From Argentina anserina (taxonomy: Eukaryota; Streptophyta; Magnoliopsida; Rosales; Rosaceae), in assembly GCF_933775445.1 (NCBI RefSeq), contig NC_065874.1, positions 1,676,501 through 1,740,500 on the forward strand: 64,000 nucleotides of DNA, given 5' to 3'. The translations under genes and the position numbers were made by a program. The notes under the pieces were generated by a model that was not told the origin of the DNA, searched no databases, and saw only the letters and a program-made list of their open reading frames with translations. Position 1 is the first letter of the stretch. Every line of letters begins with the position of its first letter. This document shows positions 1-12,958 of this stretch, one piece after another.

Positions 1-676
1 TTTTTTGTTCTGCACAAATTTAAGACAAAAACTTGATCCTTGAATCTTCTACACAAACAATTATAGCCCATTATCACAAAAAACCCTCGGATCATATTCA
101 TTGCACTACTAAGCATTACTACACAATGACTTCAAAGCTTTCAAATCCCACATCAGTTATCAAATTTCCAAACCAGACTCCACAGAAAAATAATGGTCCT
201 GAGCAGACACCATTTAGAAAAATGTATCACTCAAATCCTCATCAGAAACACCCCAAAACCCTAACAAAGACACAAACTTTCCACAATGCAAATCCATCTA
301 AAAACCAGGTTTTGGGTTTAAAAAAAAAATTAGTAGTAGAGATTATGCTACTGTCACATTATAGCAGCAATGGGCTTTATTTGGACTGTTGAAAACCTCT
401 GATCACTGATTGTGATGAAAGCTCCTGATCTGACCACCACACCAGATTGAAGCTTTCGAGAGAACCCAAATTCAACTCTATAAATTACCAAACCTGCCAT
501 TCACAGAGAGAGAGAGAAGCTCTCTTAGTCTCGCTCTGTTTCTTTAGAGAAAGAAAAACCCCTAAAACTCTCTATTGCTTTCTTTCTCCTTCTTTTTTTT
601 CTGCAACAAAAAAAAAAGAAAAAATAAAAAAAAAAGGAGAGGGCTTTAATCTCAGCCGCAAATCCAAGGGTTTCCG
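1..676. other. Upstream region and 5' UTR of the JmjC gene
   Basis: No coding gene is supported here. The last 170 bases are rich in GA and CT runs and A tracts, as is usual for a plant promoter-proximal region and 5' leader. The open frames in this stretch are low-complexity and resemble no family I know. The leader runs directly into the start codon at 677. Confidence 0.5.
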
Positions 677-3600
677 ATGGACCACGCGGCGGGACCTCCG
701 CCGGACCATTTCCGGTGCACGAGGACGGACGGCCGGCAATGGCGGTGCAAGAGGAGAGTGATGGAGAACATGAAGCTCTGCGAGATTCACTACCTCCAGG
801 GCCGGCACCGGCAGTACAGGGAGCCGGTGCCGGAGTCGCTGAAGATTCAGAGGAAGACGCAGACGGCGCCGTGCGAGGATCAGAACGGCGGCTTGGAGAT
901 TGCGGCGGAGAAGGAGAAGGTGGAGGGTTTGGTGTCGCTGCTGAAGCGGAAGCGCGCGGAGGAGCCGGCGGCGGCGGTGAGGATCAAGAAGGTCAAAGTC
1001 AAGAAAAAGAAGAAGAAGAAGAACAAGAATGGAGGAGGAGGGAGTGAGAAGAAGTGTGAGCTGAACTTGGAGCTGATAAGAATGGTGCTGAAGAGAGAAG
1101 TGGAGAAGAGGAACACGCCGAAGAAGAAGAAGAAGAAGAAGAAGAAGAGTGAGAGTGATGATGATGATGAGGAGGAGGACGGTGTTGATCTGACTAGGGA
1201 TTTGCCTAATGGAAGAATGGCCATTTCGTCGTCGTCTTCGCAGTCTTTAGGAGGCAATGTATGTTCCAATTCAGCCTCTGATGTTAGGATTGGGGCCGAA
1301 TTAGGGCCGCTGGCGGGCACTGCTACGAGGCGGTGCTTTCGGTCTAAGAACATTGAGCCAATGCCTGTTGGCACGGTGCAGGTAGCCCTCATTACTTCAG
1401 TTTTGATAATGTGGTTTAACTGTGTAAAGTTTGGATGTTTTTGGTGATTGTGTTGCGTTGTTGCATGATTGTGTGTTTTTCGATTAGGTGTTGCCGTGTG
1501 GTGATGAGAATGAGGGGAGATTGAGGAAGAGTAGGAGGAAGAGGTGCCATTGGTGTCAGAAAAGTGGGAGCAGTGTTTCTTCGGGTTTGATTAAGTGTTC
1601 GAGTTGCAAGAAGCACTTGTTTTGCTTGAGCTGCATCAAAGAAAGGTTTGTTGTGCCTACTTCAATGCTTAAAGACTAGGATAATGTTTGCAGAGTCGGA
1701 ATTTATGATAAAGCAGTAGTCTTGAAAATGTAATCAGAATGTCGGCACACGTTATACCAATTGAAATGCACTTAAGTGTTAACTACTAATCTACATTTCA
1801 CCTTGATCCATTTGATCAGAATATGATGTGCCTTCATATAACTTTTATACAATACCTGCAGTATGTTTGGTCAGATAGGAGAATTGGTGTTAGATCATAT
1901 AAGATAGAGACTTGCACTCATCTCCGATTGTGCTCTTGTTTATTCATTCTCCTTGTTATGTCGATGTTGTTGAATGCTTTTGGTGTTCAAAACAAACAGG
2001 TATTTTGATACACAAGAAGAAGTCAAAATGGCATGTCCAGTTTGTCGAGGAACTTGCTCTTGTAAGGACTGCTCTGACAATCAACCTAAGGATGCTGAAA
2101 GTAAGGTGCGATTTTGATTTCAGCTCATTTTTCAGCTACAGTTTCCTTATTATGATATGAATGCTGATGCTCAAGGTAGTGAACATTATTATTATTTTTT
2201 TCAGCATTACGTGGGGGTTAAGAATAAAGTTGAAATTATATTACACTTTCATTACCTCGTATGTATGCTTCTCCCTGTGCTGAAACAAATCAACCAAGAC
2301 CAGAAATTTGAGCTGGAAACAGAGGCGAGATTGAGAGGTAGTGTGTGCAAAATACTCTTAGAATTGTTCTTTTTAGGGCCTATAATAAACAAGAGATTTT
2401 ATTTCTATTTAACAGGGAAAAAGCCATCTGAAGTTTATATCAAGCAGGCTGAATTCCGCTGCAGTGTGCAAAATTGCTGGTATGCTCTCTGTTTCAGTAA
2501 AGATTTGATGATTTTTCTAGTGAAATTCAATATCTTCTCATAAAAGGTAAAACAAATGGAAATTACCTAATCTTCCTGCATTGATTCTCTGTGCTTAATT
2601 GATTATGGAACAGCAATAAATGCAAGGCTTCCATTGTGGATCTTCACAGAAGCTGCCCAAATTGCTCATATAACCTTTGTTTAAGCTGTTGTCGAGATCA
2701 GTTTCATGGGACTTTCCGGGGAGGTATAAATACTTTTCTCTCAAAGTGCTCTAATGTAAATGACGCTTGGATCTCTTGTAACGGGACAGTTTCGAAGAGG
2801 CCAATAGATACCCAAAAGCCAAATGTCCGGTACATTTCATCGTTTGCATCAGTAACTAACTGGAAGGCCTGTAATGCTGTTGATGGTATATCTTGCCCCG
2901 AGGAGTTTGGTGGTTGTGGTGACGGCTTCCTTGATTTGAGATGTTTTTTCCCTTTAAGTTGGATCAAAGAGCTAGAAGTAAGTGCAGAAGAAATAGTTTG
3001 CAGCTATGAGTTTCCAGAAACTTCAGACATGTCATTGAGTTGCCCTCTTTGTTTGGACACAGACCAAAATCCTGATGGACTTCAACAGTTGCATGAAGCT
3101 GCTTTTAGAGACAATTCGAATGACAATTATCTATTTTACCCCACGCTTTTAGACGTACATGGTGATAACATTGAACATTTTCAGAAGCACTGGAGTAAAG
3201 GTCATCCTGTGATAGTCCGAGATGTCCTTCAGACTACATCAAATTTGAGTTGGGATCCAGTATTCATGTTCTGCACTTATCTTGAGAAGGGCATTGCTAG
3301 ATATGACAATAACAAGAATCCACAGGAAGCTCTCCATTGCTTGGATTGGTGTGAGGTCAGTGAATTTCCACCAACTGATATCCGCTGTCAAAAATTTGAA
3401 TCCTGTAGGATTATATACTGGTTTTCTCTTTGTTCACAGTTATCTACTGCTAATTCTTTCTTAATATTAGTCCTCGAATAAAAATATGTTGTGTACTGAA
3501 TAGCCTTAAAAAAATCGTATGGCAGGTGGAAATGGGGATTAGGCAGTATTTTATGGGTTCATTGAATGGGCGAACTGAAAGAAATAGTTGGAATGAGACC

Positions 3601-5892
3601 CTGAAACTGAAGGGTTGGCTTTCTTCCCAATTATTTCAAGAACAGTTTCCAGCTCATTATGCTGAAATCATCCAAGCCCTACCACTTCAAGAATACATGA
3701 ATCCCACGTCTGGCCTTTTAAATGTTGCTGCAAGGATGCCACAGGAAATCCCCAAACCTGATCTAGGTCCTTGTGTCTATATTTCGTATGGCTGCAGTGA
3801 GCAATTCGTTCAGGCTGATTCAGTGATAAAGCTGTGTTATGACTCGTATGATGTGGTAAGCTTTAGACATCTCTAATGTGCACTAATGTCCATATGTTTT
3901 TTGTTATTTTCTATCATTTTAAGAAAGGACTTCGTCTTCTGATATATGTGGTAAAGACATGTTCAGGCAAAACACTGTTAGGTGTCCAAGAAACTCCTGA
4001 GTGCAGTTTTTGTGTGTCTAATAATTCTATAGAACCCTGTAGCCTTTAAGCAAAAAAAAACAGAGAACTCTGTACAAGTGTCACCTCATCATATACCAAT
4101 TTCACCCATCATTTATTCAACTTTGTAGTATTTCTGTATAGTTCAAATTTTCAAGCTTATTGAAGAACTAAGGCCAAAATGCTTCACATATTTTTCAGTA
4201 CCCTTTTAACGTCAGTATTACATTGGTAAACATTTTCTGAGGGTTCTCTACCATTGACCTTTTGCTTTTTTAACAAACAGGTTAACATTCTGGCACATAC
4301 ATCAGATGCCCCTATTCCTGATGAACAAGTTTCTAAAATAAGAAAGTTACTGAAAAGGCACAATCAAAATCAGCGGGAGTCTTCTGACCAAGCTAGAGGA
4401 AAAAAAGTGAATGAAAATTCAGCATTGCATAGTCAGAACAAGGATCAACAAGTGAGGTCACATAATGTGATTGGAGAAGAGATGCATTTACGGAAAAGAA
4501 TTGCTAGAGAATCTTGCGTGTCTGCTGCAACACGTGAAGAATACACGAGGAATCTCAGAGAGAGTAATATGTCACTGGATGGAGAATCTGATGTTGATTC
4601 TGAGGCCACATTGAGTTGCTCTGGATCTATCAATGGTGATGGAACATCTGAAGATGAGGAGTCTCCTGATCTCCTTGAAAGCTCAAGTGGCTACAGAAAA
4701 CCCTATGTAGAGTCATGCACTGCACAGTGGGATGTTTTCCGCCGACAAGATGTTCCAAAACTAATAGATTATCTCAGAAGGCACTGTAATGAATTTTCTC
4801 ATAAATTTGACATTCACAAGCATGTAAGTTCGAAACTCAAAGTAACTTGATTTTAGGAGGCATTGTACCGATTTTGCTTTTCATTTATGTTACTTTCTGA
4901 CTTCTACTTTTATTGTAGGTTGATCATCCAATTCTGGATCAGAGTTTCTTTCTAGACTCAAATCATAAAATAAGACTCAAGGAGGAATTTAGTGAGTATA
5001 ATTTCCATCGTTGTCATCACTTATTGTTTTATGGGGCATTGAAAATTAACTAACTCATGGTGTCACCAGAAATTGAACCTTGGACTTTTGAGCAACACAT
5101 CGGAGAAGCTGTCATCATTCCTGCTGGATGCCCATACCAGATTAGTAGTCCTAAGGTATCATCTCCAACACTGTCATGATTTAGTTAAAACACCATTGCA
5201 CCAAGAATCAAACATGATTATTGCTTGGTTACATTTCAGAATTTATTTTATAAAAGAAAAGGAAAAAAGGTTTCAGTAATGAAGTATATGATGAAGTGCC
5301 TTGCATTATATTCAGTTAAAGTTTTTCTTTCCTTGAGTTCAGCATCCAAATACCAATCATGATACAAATTATAGTCTAACCATGCTATTGGGATGCAGTC
5401 TTGTGTGCATGTGGTGCTCGATTTTATCTCTCCAGAAAATGTTATCGAGTGTATCCAGTTGACGGATGAAGTTCGCCTGCTTCCAGAAGGTCATAAAGCA
5501 AAAGTGGACAAGCTGGAGGTGAACTTTAATAATCCTAGTATCTTTTTTCCGTAAATTTACATAATCAATCAATGATATAGAAAGTGCCTTTCCTTTGTTG
5601 TGGAAAGCAGGTGAAGAAAATGGCACTCTATAGTATTAGTTCAGCAATCAAAGAAATACGTGAGCTTACTTGTGCAAATGTAAGTAGAAACCCTGCATGA
5701 AGTCTTTACAATGTAATGTCATTGTGCTTGAAAATTTATGAAAGTAGTACTGGATGCACTGTAATGATTGTTCTCTTGGTGAGCGTGGCTATCTATAATC
5801 AGTTTGAGTTCGGCTGTTTATATATCAATATGAGGCACTGCAGGGTTTCCTGAATTACTTGAATTGTTGAATGGCAGGTAACAATTAGATGA
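677..5892 (+). CDS. JMJ24-like: WRC/RING/JmjC-domain protein, JMJ24-like
   Basis: Thirteen exons, about 1047 residues: 677-1381, 1488-1645, 2000-2105, 2205-2337, 2416-2479, 2614-3355, 3526-3855, 4281-4823, 4919-4991, 5070-5155, 5399-5518, 5611-5679, 5878-5892. All borders are GT-AG and the phase closes. Residues 14-38 form a WRC zinc motif (C-x9-C-x10-C-x2-H). Lys-rich runs with a following acidic run suggest a nuclear signal. A RING-like Cys cluster lies near 255-310 and a second Cys cluster near 387-425. The JmjC region starts near 550 and is split by a Ser/Glu-rich insert (747-927). This order matches plant KDM3-type proteins, best the JMJ24 branch; Arabidopsis JMJ24 is described as acting in silencing through ubiquitin ligase activity on CMT3. 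The expected HxD reads C740-Y-D742 and the distal His is Tyr near 974, so demethylase activity is unlikely. Reading through the 5679 donor instead gives a stop at 5698-5700. Confidence 0.88.
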
Positions 5893-6119
5893 TCACAGCT
5901 GTAGTAGTTCCTAAGAACATCAAAGGAACCGCCTTTGCTCTCCAAAGTCCGATGCGGGTCTTTTGTGGAGACTGGGAAGTAGACTGTATAAATGTATAAT
6001 GTTGAACGGCAGGTAACGAGTTGATGATCACAGCTGTAGGTTCGAAGAACATCAAAGAAACTGCCTCTGCTCTCTGTACGGCTGGTCTTTTGTGGTGACT
6101 GGATAGACTGTACAAATGT
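5865..6119 (+). repeat. Tandem duplication across the JmjC gene's last exon
   Basis: Two diverged copies, about 5865-5999 and 6000-6119, repeat with a period of 135 bases. Each carries the same acceptor context (GGCAG) followed by GTAAC and an early in-frame stop. The repeat therefore doubles the possible terminal exon: the first would add VTIR, the second VTS. Confidence 0.85.
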
Positions 6120-6206
6120 CGGAACCAACCTCAGCCCTCCGTAAGAGTCTCATGTACAGCGAAGTGTATATTAGCATATTGGTTGCAGTCTGCGCCATTC
6201 AGTGCT

Positions 6207-6352
6207 TTGTTTTTCTAGTCATTTCTTGTGCTAGGTGATAACTTCTTCCCAGACAATAGAAAGAATGAGGATTACTACGTTTCTGTTTTGCTAGTCTTTT
6301 CTTGTGCTTGGTGATAACTCCTTCCCACACAATAGACAGAATGAGGATTACT
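6207..6352. repeat. 76-base tandem duplication in the intergenic 3' region
   Basis: Two copies (6207-6276 and 6283-6352) share CTAGTC, CTTGTGCT, GGTGATAACT and AATGAGGATTACT in the same order, with a period of 76 bases and several mismatches. They lie between the convergent JmjC and ABC1-kinase genes, probably in a 3' UTR or spacer. No coding sense is visible. Confidence 0.8.
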
Positions 6353-6962
6353 TGTACGAAAGACGTCATTACCTTTTTATATTCAGCCAATCAACCATGA
6401 TGCCTACTTGTCATGAAACTCTATAACATGGTTAACATCGATAATGGAACATACGAAGTGGCAAGCTAACGTAGATCAATACTTCCTTAATGCAGCATTG
6501 AATTTCTTAACAAGTTCTTAACATTATTGATAGGTTCGTACCCTTCCAACAAATGATTTGATGGGTAAGATGTCTGAAATTACCACAACTAGTTCACGTA
6601 CACCTCAAAGAATGACATACAGTAACACTTTGCCTGATGGCCTGTAGCTTTGGTATCCGTTTACTATAAACTTTACAGTGGCAAGATATAATAAAAGAAC
6701 AATAAAAGGATGAATGTCACTTTATTTTTCTACATGTTACATCTCCTGTGTTTGCTTTTGAGTTGGTGAGGCTTCAAAAACGGTAATGCTTGATAAATAT
6801 AACGTAAAACTACAAAAAAGAATAACCTCGACGAAAATGCCTTTCAGAGAAAACAAAACAAAAAAAGCCCTAGGCCAATCGTGTCCAGTTCTCAGACTAT
6901 TTTCAGCAGTTCTAGATCTGTCAAAATTGTTTGGTAAGGATACTATTAGCATCGACAAGAAC

Positions 6963-9823
6963 TTAAGGAGCCATTAGCCCCTCAATTGTATATGAAAGTG
7001 ACTTTGCCCAGTCAGCCTTGAGAAGCAGAGTTTGCAAGGTATGCATCACATTGTATGCCGGATCAAGTTTCCTCTGCCATCCCTGCAAAGCATAACATGG
7101 GTGATTGGGTTATTAATAACCACATCTGGATCAAATCACCAGACAATTGTAGATGTAGTAGATTTCTATATGGTTTTCATGCATAAGTGCGATTTGGCTT
7201 CTAAAGATAAAGAAAATATTACCTCAAGAACCAATGTTGTCACCATGACAGTACAAACGTTTCCATCAACATTGACCCTATGCCGCCGAACTTTTTCCAG
7301 TAACTGCTGCATGCAATCAGCAGGATGGACCAGATCACCTTCTGGAGTACCCCAGAAAGTGAATGACTCCTCCACTTCCTGTAAGAACAAGGTTAGAAAC
7401 TCTAGCACAGAACCTACCAAGTGCTTCCCAAGTTCATAATATCTTTGTATTCACAATAAAGTAGATGCTATCTTATAAATAAGCTTTTCATTTTTAGTTA
7501 GAACATCAAACCCAGCAATCTTATCCCAACCCCTCTAAAGCTTTCTAAAGTAAAGTTGTCCAATAATTATACCTCAATAAATGCCTTTGGATTTGGGCAA
7601 TTCTGTTGCTTAGACAATCTTAGTGTGCACTCAGCAGCAATGCGCCCATCACGACATGCGACAGCCTTGAAAAATTCTAGTAAATTCACCCTGTCACTTC
7701 TAGAGAGTTCAGCAGTCATCCCTACATCAAGGAAAATGACATGAGGCTTTGATTTGAACAGTCGTTTCTGAGAAGGCTTGTTTTGAGCCACCCGAACAAG
7801 TATGTTCCCAGGATGCATGTCTGCATGTATAAAGTTGTCCACCTGAAAAAATGAACTTGTATACTAGTAAGACATTCTATCACATACTTCACAGCTCAAG
7901 TTAAAAAGAAAATAATGACCAAGAAAAAGTTACACGACATAAATCACCGTCTTCCAAAGATAAATGATGTGTACAAGATCATTAGTGGAAAACTAAAATT
8001 ACATCAGGGCAATGCAACGGCCAACAGACACAATGCAAGAAACATCAGAAGTATATATGAAGGTTACCAGGAGCATTTTCAGAAGTGCATGTGTTCCAAT
8101 GTGAGCAAGTGCAGATTTAATCCGCTCATGCCCTTGCAGATCATCAACATAATGTGAGACGCATTCCCCTTGCTCATACGTCTCCACTAAAACAGCAGGA
8201 TGCACTAGTGGATACACAGGCTTTGGGAAAGAGACATCCTTCCATCTACGAAAATTATAAGTAAAGCGGCTCAAATTAGCAGCTTCCCTTGCAAGGTCAA
8301 CTTGAGACATCATAAAAACTGAAAACTGTTGTACACTTTCATCCAATCTCCACCACTTTAAAGCAGGAACGAACTTTGACATTTTTGCTACTAGATTGAT
8401 TATTACAAAATCTCTCCTAATTGATTCACCAACACCAGGATGTCTAACCTTAACTGCAACTACTACAGGCTTCACCTGTTTACCAGGATACCGATATTTC
8501 AAAGTAGCCCGATGCACTTGAGCAATGCTTCCAGAAGCTACTGGTGCCTCCTCAAAGTTTTCAAAAATTTCAGGTAGCTTGCGGCCAAATGATTTTTCAA
8601 TAGTCTTCTTCGTGTAGGCAAAGCTATGTTCAGGGGCTTTTGTATGAAGCTCGGAAAGCTTGGCACATATATCTCTGGGAAAGAGATCAGGGCGAGTGGC
8701 TGCCCATTGACCCCATTTAATGAAAGCAGGACCTGCCTTTTCCAAAGTACGAAGAACAACACGAAGCCACAATCTCCTAAACTGAGGTCCACAGGACTCA
8801 GCAAAAGGAGCCATTATTATGCTAGGTGAGAACAAGACAGCTAGATAGATTGCTCTGAGAAGCAATATTATACCTTCAAAAACTGAAAACACTACTGATC
8901 TCACTATAGCATGTCCATGCTCCGCACGGGTGTACAAGGCCCTCTGTGGTGGCGGTGATGCGTAGTGGTCCCTCTCTCCCAAAGTCCTCTGAGCCCATGC
9001 TATCTTCCCACTTGAAACTGCAAAAATACCCGGAAACAACAACCCATAGCGGTTTACTCTGAATGCTCGAGCAATCCTATCTATAGGCGAAAATCTGTAA
9101 CCACCATTCGGATGAAACTTTTCGGAGAGCCTTTTCCAAATAATTTGTGCATTGTGTCTCATGGCACTCCCTGCCGCCGGTATCCTACAAAAATTCCTGG
9201 AATATCTACTCTGATAAAAACTCTTTGTGGCATTGTACAACGAGAGCCGGCCCTCTCCTCTATTAGGAAAGGTATACTCCCTGTAATACCTATGTCGGGG
9301 AAGCTGCAGACCGATTCTAAAAACCGTTCCATACTTCACTGTTTCCTGGTAGCTCTGTTTCTGGCTTGTAACAACAGAATTCACAACACTCCTAAAACTC
9401 CTCAATGTCAATAATCTGCATTCCAATTATGTAAAGCCAATCAAAAACCCTTTAATGCTTTGCTAATTAAGCTAAATGTGAACAATTACAGTAAAAATTA
9501 CCGGCTTTTACCCAAACCAAGCTCTCAATGATCAACAAGCACAACAAAGCAATTCACCACCATAACAAATTGTAAAAACGTAAACCCTTCAAGCTATTGA
9601 TTCATTCAAACATTAATAATTTACCTTCCCCAACAAAATTACCCTAATTCCAGATTTTTTTTCTACCGCAATTTCATCTTCAATGATCACCAACCTCAAA
9701 ATAAAAATTTCAGCTTTATGATTCAAACCACCAGAACGAATCGTAAAAACGAAAACCCAGCTCAGAAAACCAACAATAAACAAAGAAGGAGCAAAGAAAG
9801 AAGCAAAGGTCCGACCTTGACAT
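6963..9823 (-). CDS. ABC1/UbiB-family atypical kinase (ADCK2-like)
   Basis: Five exons on the minus strand, 633 residues: 9816-9823, 8068-9415, 7573-7842, 7223-7378, 6963-7082. The first coding exon has only 8 bases (ATG TCA AG); its donor joins in phase to the acceptor at 9416-9417. Starting at the long exon is ruled out by an in-frame stop just upstream. The protein has a basic N-terminus fit for organelle import, a hydrophobic stretch near 177-204, the family's KxGQ motif (KWGQ, about 236-239), an Ala/Ser-rich loop (SGSIAQVH), the VAVKV lysine, a catalytic loop HADMHPGN near 458 and a DVG metal site near 491. These are hallmarks of ABC1 kinases, which support quinone/isoprenoid lipid metabolism in mitochondria and plastids. 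The long N-terminus and KWGQWAATR fit ADCK2-like plant members. Substrate is unknown. The gene is convergent with the JmjC gene. Confidence 0.9.
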
Positions 9824-12577
9824 GGCGATCGAATCTGGGTTGGGGCTAAATTGCTTGGGAGGTATAGGGTTGAATTATCCAGCATTTTCGTCTCATGGAC
9901 TCGGCGGTCGTCGGCGGAGATTGACCAAACAAAGCTTCTCTCTCTCGTTTTTGGTGAGGTCGGCTTTGAGGATTCAGACAGAGACGGCGAATCTGAGCTT
10001 TTGGATTTAGGAGAGGGAAGAAGTTGGCTTTCTTCCCGGGTTATTTTTGGGCCTCAGTTTCGTGGGCCTCATGCTCACTATTATCTTTTCTAATTATTAT
10101 AGAAAACCCAAACATTCGGGGAAAGTGCACTTTTCTTCTCCTCCAAAAAAAGGAAAAATCTAGTAGTAGTAGTTTTGACTTGTTTTGGCTTGCAGGAGAG
10201 GTAAAGATTGAAAGATGAAATTGCGGTAAAAAAATCTGGAATTGGGGTAATTTTTTTGGGGAAGGTTAAATTATTAATGTGTGAATGGAGGCCATGAGAC
10301 AAACATATCAAGTTTATATGTTAACCAGAATTATATCGAGTTTTGTTTGATACATGCATGTAAGTATAATATAATGTAGAACTGACTTGTATTTATCACG
10401 TAATCCATGTAATCTATAGTTGGAGATTGAAATTGCTTTGCCTTTCTCAAATATCTCAATAAGTTTTCTTATGCAAAGAAAACTGACCCAAATTTCAATT
10501 CATCCATCAGTTGAATTCCCACACAACTCCACCGTGCCTGTCCCCGTCATCCTTCAACTGCACCATTTCCACAGTGCTAGCGCTAACAGCAGTTTTTCCG
10601 TGTAGGGTTGATCGATGCAGCGCTGGGTTAAGGATCGCTTTCCGTCTTCGATTTTCAAGCTGTGATCCAATTGATCGAACCTAATGTCAGTGGTGTTCGA
10701 TAGAAGTCAAGTACATATTTCAAACAATAGTTATTGAAACTTCACTACATTAAATCAGAAGTATTAATTTAATCCTTGTTTTGGTACTTTGATATGAAGG
10801 ATATACATGCATTAAGTGATACTCAATTTCTTGCTGCACAAAACCAATCGCTTTAGTTGACGTTATCGCCAATTATATCCCAAGCTAAATAATTTGTTTG
10901 ACTGATGAAACAGTTTTTGTCCAAGGAACATTAATTCGAATTGACTAATTAAACGAATTGATGTCCATTTACCAAATTAATCTTATAGATCACAGGAATA
11001 GAACATGCTAAAGAAGAAAATTTGAACACTTACAGTAGTTAAGTACATCGAGTCAAGATGCTCCTTCATGTCTACAAGACTACAATAGTGATCCTTCTAT
11101 ATAACTTGGCATCAATATATATATTTAAGCTTTGTAATATTGTTTTACCGCCACCAAATCAACGTATTGGTACCATTTGGTTTATCAGCAAAATCTCATT
11201 TTCAAAAGTGAGAGGTTATGACTTATGAGTTCAACTCACTTGTTATTCACCTTAATTATAAAAAAACATGTATTGGTTTCCATTCACACCTTATAAAGAA
11301 ATGTGTCAAATGCTCTTACGGCCACATAAAATGCTTGTCTAATTTTGCTGAACAAAAGCCTTACCTGTCTCTCCTTCCGCATATACGAGCAAGCCTCCAA
11401 AACACCATTCTTTCTACCCAATAAAGCCGTCACATCTCGACGAAAAATATGGCACGAGCTCGTTTAATTTAGCTAATTCCTCATCATTTCCATCTTTCTG
11501 CGCGATATTTTGTCAATGATAGAGTTAGTGCATTGTCATCACAAGTTCTCAACTACAGCAAAAAACAAAAGGGAAAGGATGAAAGAAAGTTCAGAACCAA
11601 GGAAAAGAAAAATCAGGCGCTCAAAGACACAAACTCGCTTTAGGGTTTTACTTATTCAAACGTTTGAAGAGCTTTTTCTTTGGGCGGTCGAGAGAGAAAA
11701 TGATATGGATGATCTAGATAGAAATACAGAAAGAAACTGTACATTAAAAGGGGTCTCTGTCTATGATTTCTGGTCGGCTGCGAGTCAGAGGCCAGCCGTA
11801 CTCTTTATACCACGAAATTGTCTGCATTTTTAGACTCGTCAATGAGCTCGATCCAAATGCTTTACATGACATAACGTTTGCTTACACAGAGGCAGGCACG
11901 TATATATGCCATGGGAAAAGAAAACATAGAGATATATATATACAGACGAAGCGTTATTATCATCGTGTATAAAGTGTTAACTTGTTAATCATAGAGCAAA
12001 ATGGCAGATTAAGCTTGGAATTTCCATAAAGCTAGCTACTTGTCCTCTGTGTACGTATATGGCGGTTGAATATAATGCAATTAGCTAGGAACTTTCTTTA
12101 AGACCGAGTAAGTGCAAATGTATCTTCTTCATTTTGACCACAAAATGAAGTTTGTTTGTCATTCCCTTTTACCTGCGTACGCTATATCTTAATTTATGCT
12201 TTTGCGAGTTGATGATTAGAATCTAGAACTCAGTAATTAATTTGATAGCTTTACATTTTACTTTGATATCAAGATATATAATCTTGCGCTAGACTATGGA
12301 GACAGAATTAGCTATTCAGAGATGTCTTAATACACAAATACAAGTTATAATAAGATGGTCGGAGAAGAAAACCCTAGACATAAAAGGAATGGCAACGAAA
12401 GGTAGAACCTCAGATGTAGTCATCCGATCTCATTTTACCAAAGTTAATAATAAGTTCCACTCGAGAATTCCGTGATTAATCGTAAACAATTATATAAAGA
12501 CGTAGATATATAGATATATATGTTTTTTCTTGACAAGTATGTGTCACGAACATAGGCCTCATATATATATATAAAAT
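9824..12577. other. Spacer upstream of the ABC1 kinase, no supported gene
   Basis: About 9824-9890 is probably kinase 5' UTR. The rest is AT-rich with many stops. A 107-codon frame near 11510 has skewed composition, no recognisable domain and no splice context, and I do not call it. Confidence 0.5.
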
Positions 12578-12958
12578 AAGGAGGCCTGCACCGTTTGTTT
12601 TGGTGCGGATTTCCATTTTTAACCACTTTTCGGTCGCATTTCCTTATCTTCACCGTCTAGTATCTAGATAATATTGTGTAGATCATCTCTGCAAAATTTC
12701 AGCCAATTTGGTGATCGTTAACGTCCTCAAAATTAAAAAACAAATAGACAGACTGAATTATGTCAAACATGAACCGTTCATATTTTTACCAGAAAAATAC
12801 AATTTTAAGCGCCTTAACGATCACTAAATTGACTGAAATTTTACAGAGATCATTTACACAATATTATCTAGATATTAGACGGTGGAGATGAGAAAAATCA
12901 ATCAAATAGTGATGCAAAAATAGAAATCCGCACCAAAATAGTGGTGTAGACCTCCGCA
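12578..12958. mobile_element. Foldback/MITE-like inverted repeat
   Basis: Two imperfect arms of roughly 140-150 bases face each other. Left-arm words such as TGGTGCGGATTTC, CACCGTCTAGTATCTAGAT, AATATTGTGTA and GATCATCTCTG recur in reverse complement on the right (GAAATCCGCACCA, ATCTAGATATTAGACGGTG, TACACAATATT, CAGAGATCAT). The centre is AT-rich and has no long frame. This fits a non-autonomous foldback MITE. I could not fix target duplications, so the ends are approximate. Confidence 0.75.

Noticed and set aside
715..1392. Open frames in other phases over exon 1 of the JmjC gene
   Set aside because: They come from reading Lys/Glu-rich codon runs out of phase or on the opposite strand; only the frame at 677 contains the WRC motif and joins in phase to the next exons.
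9822..10093. Plus-strand frames of 62-80 codons
   Set aside because: They run antisense to the ABC1-kinase first exon and leader, and show no domain or conserved composition.
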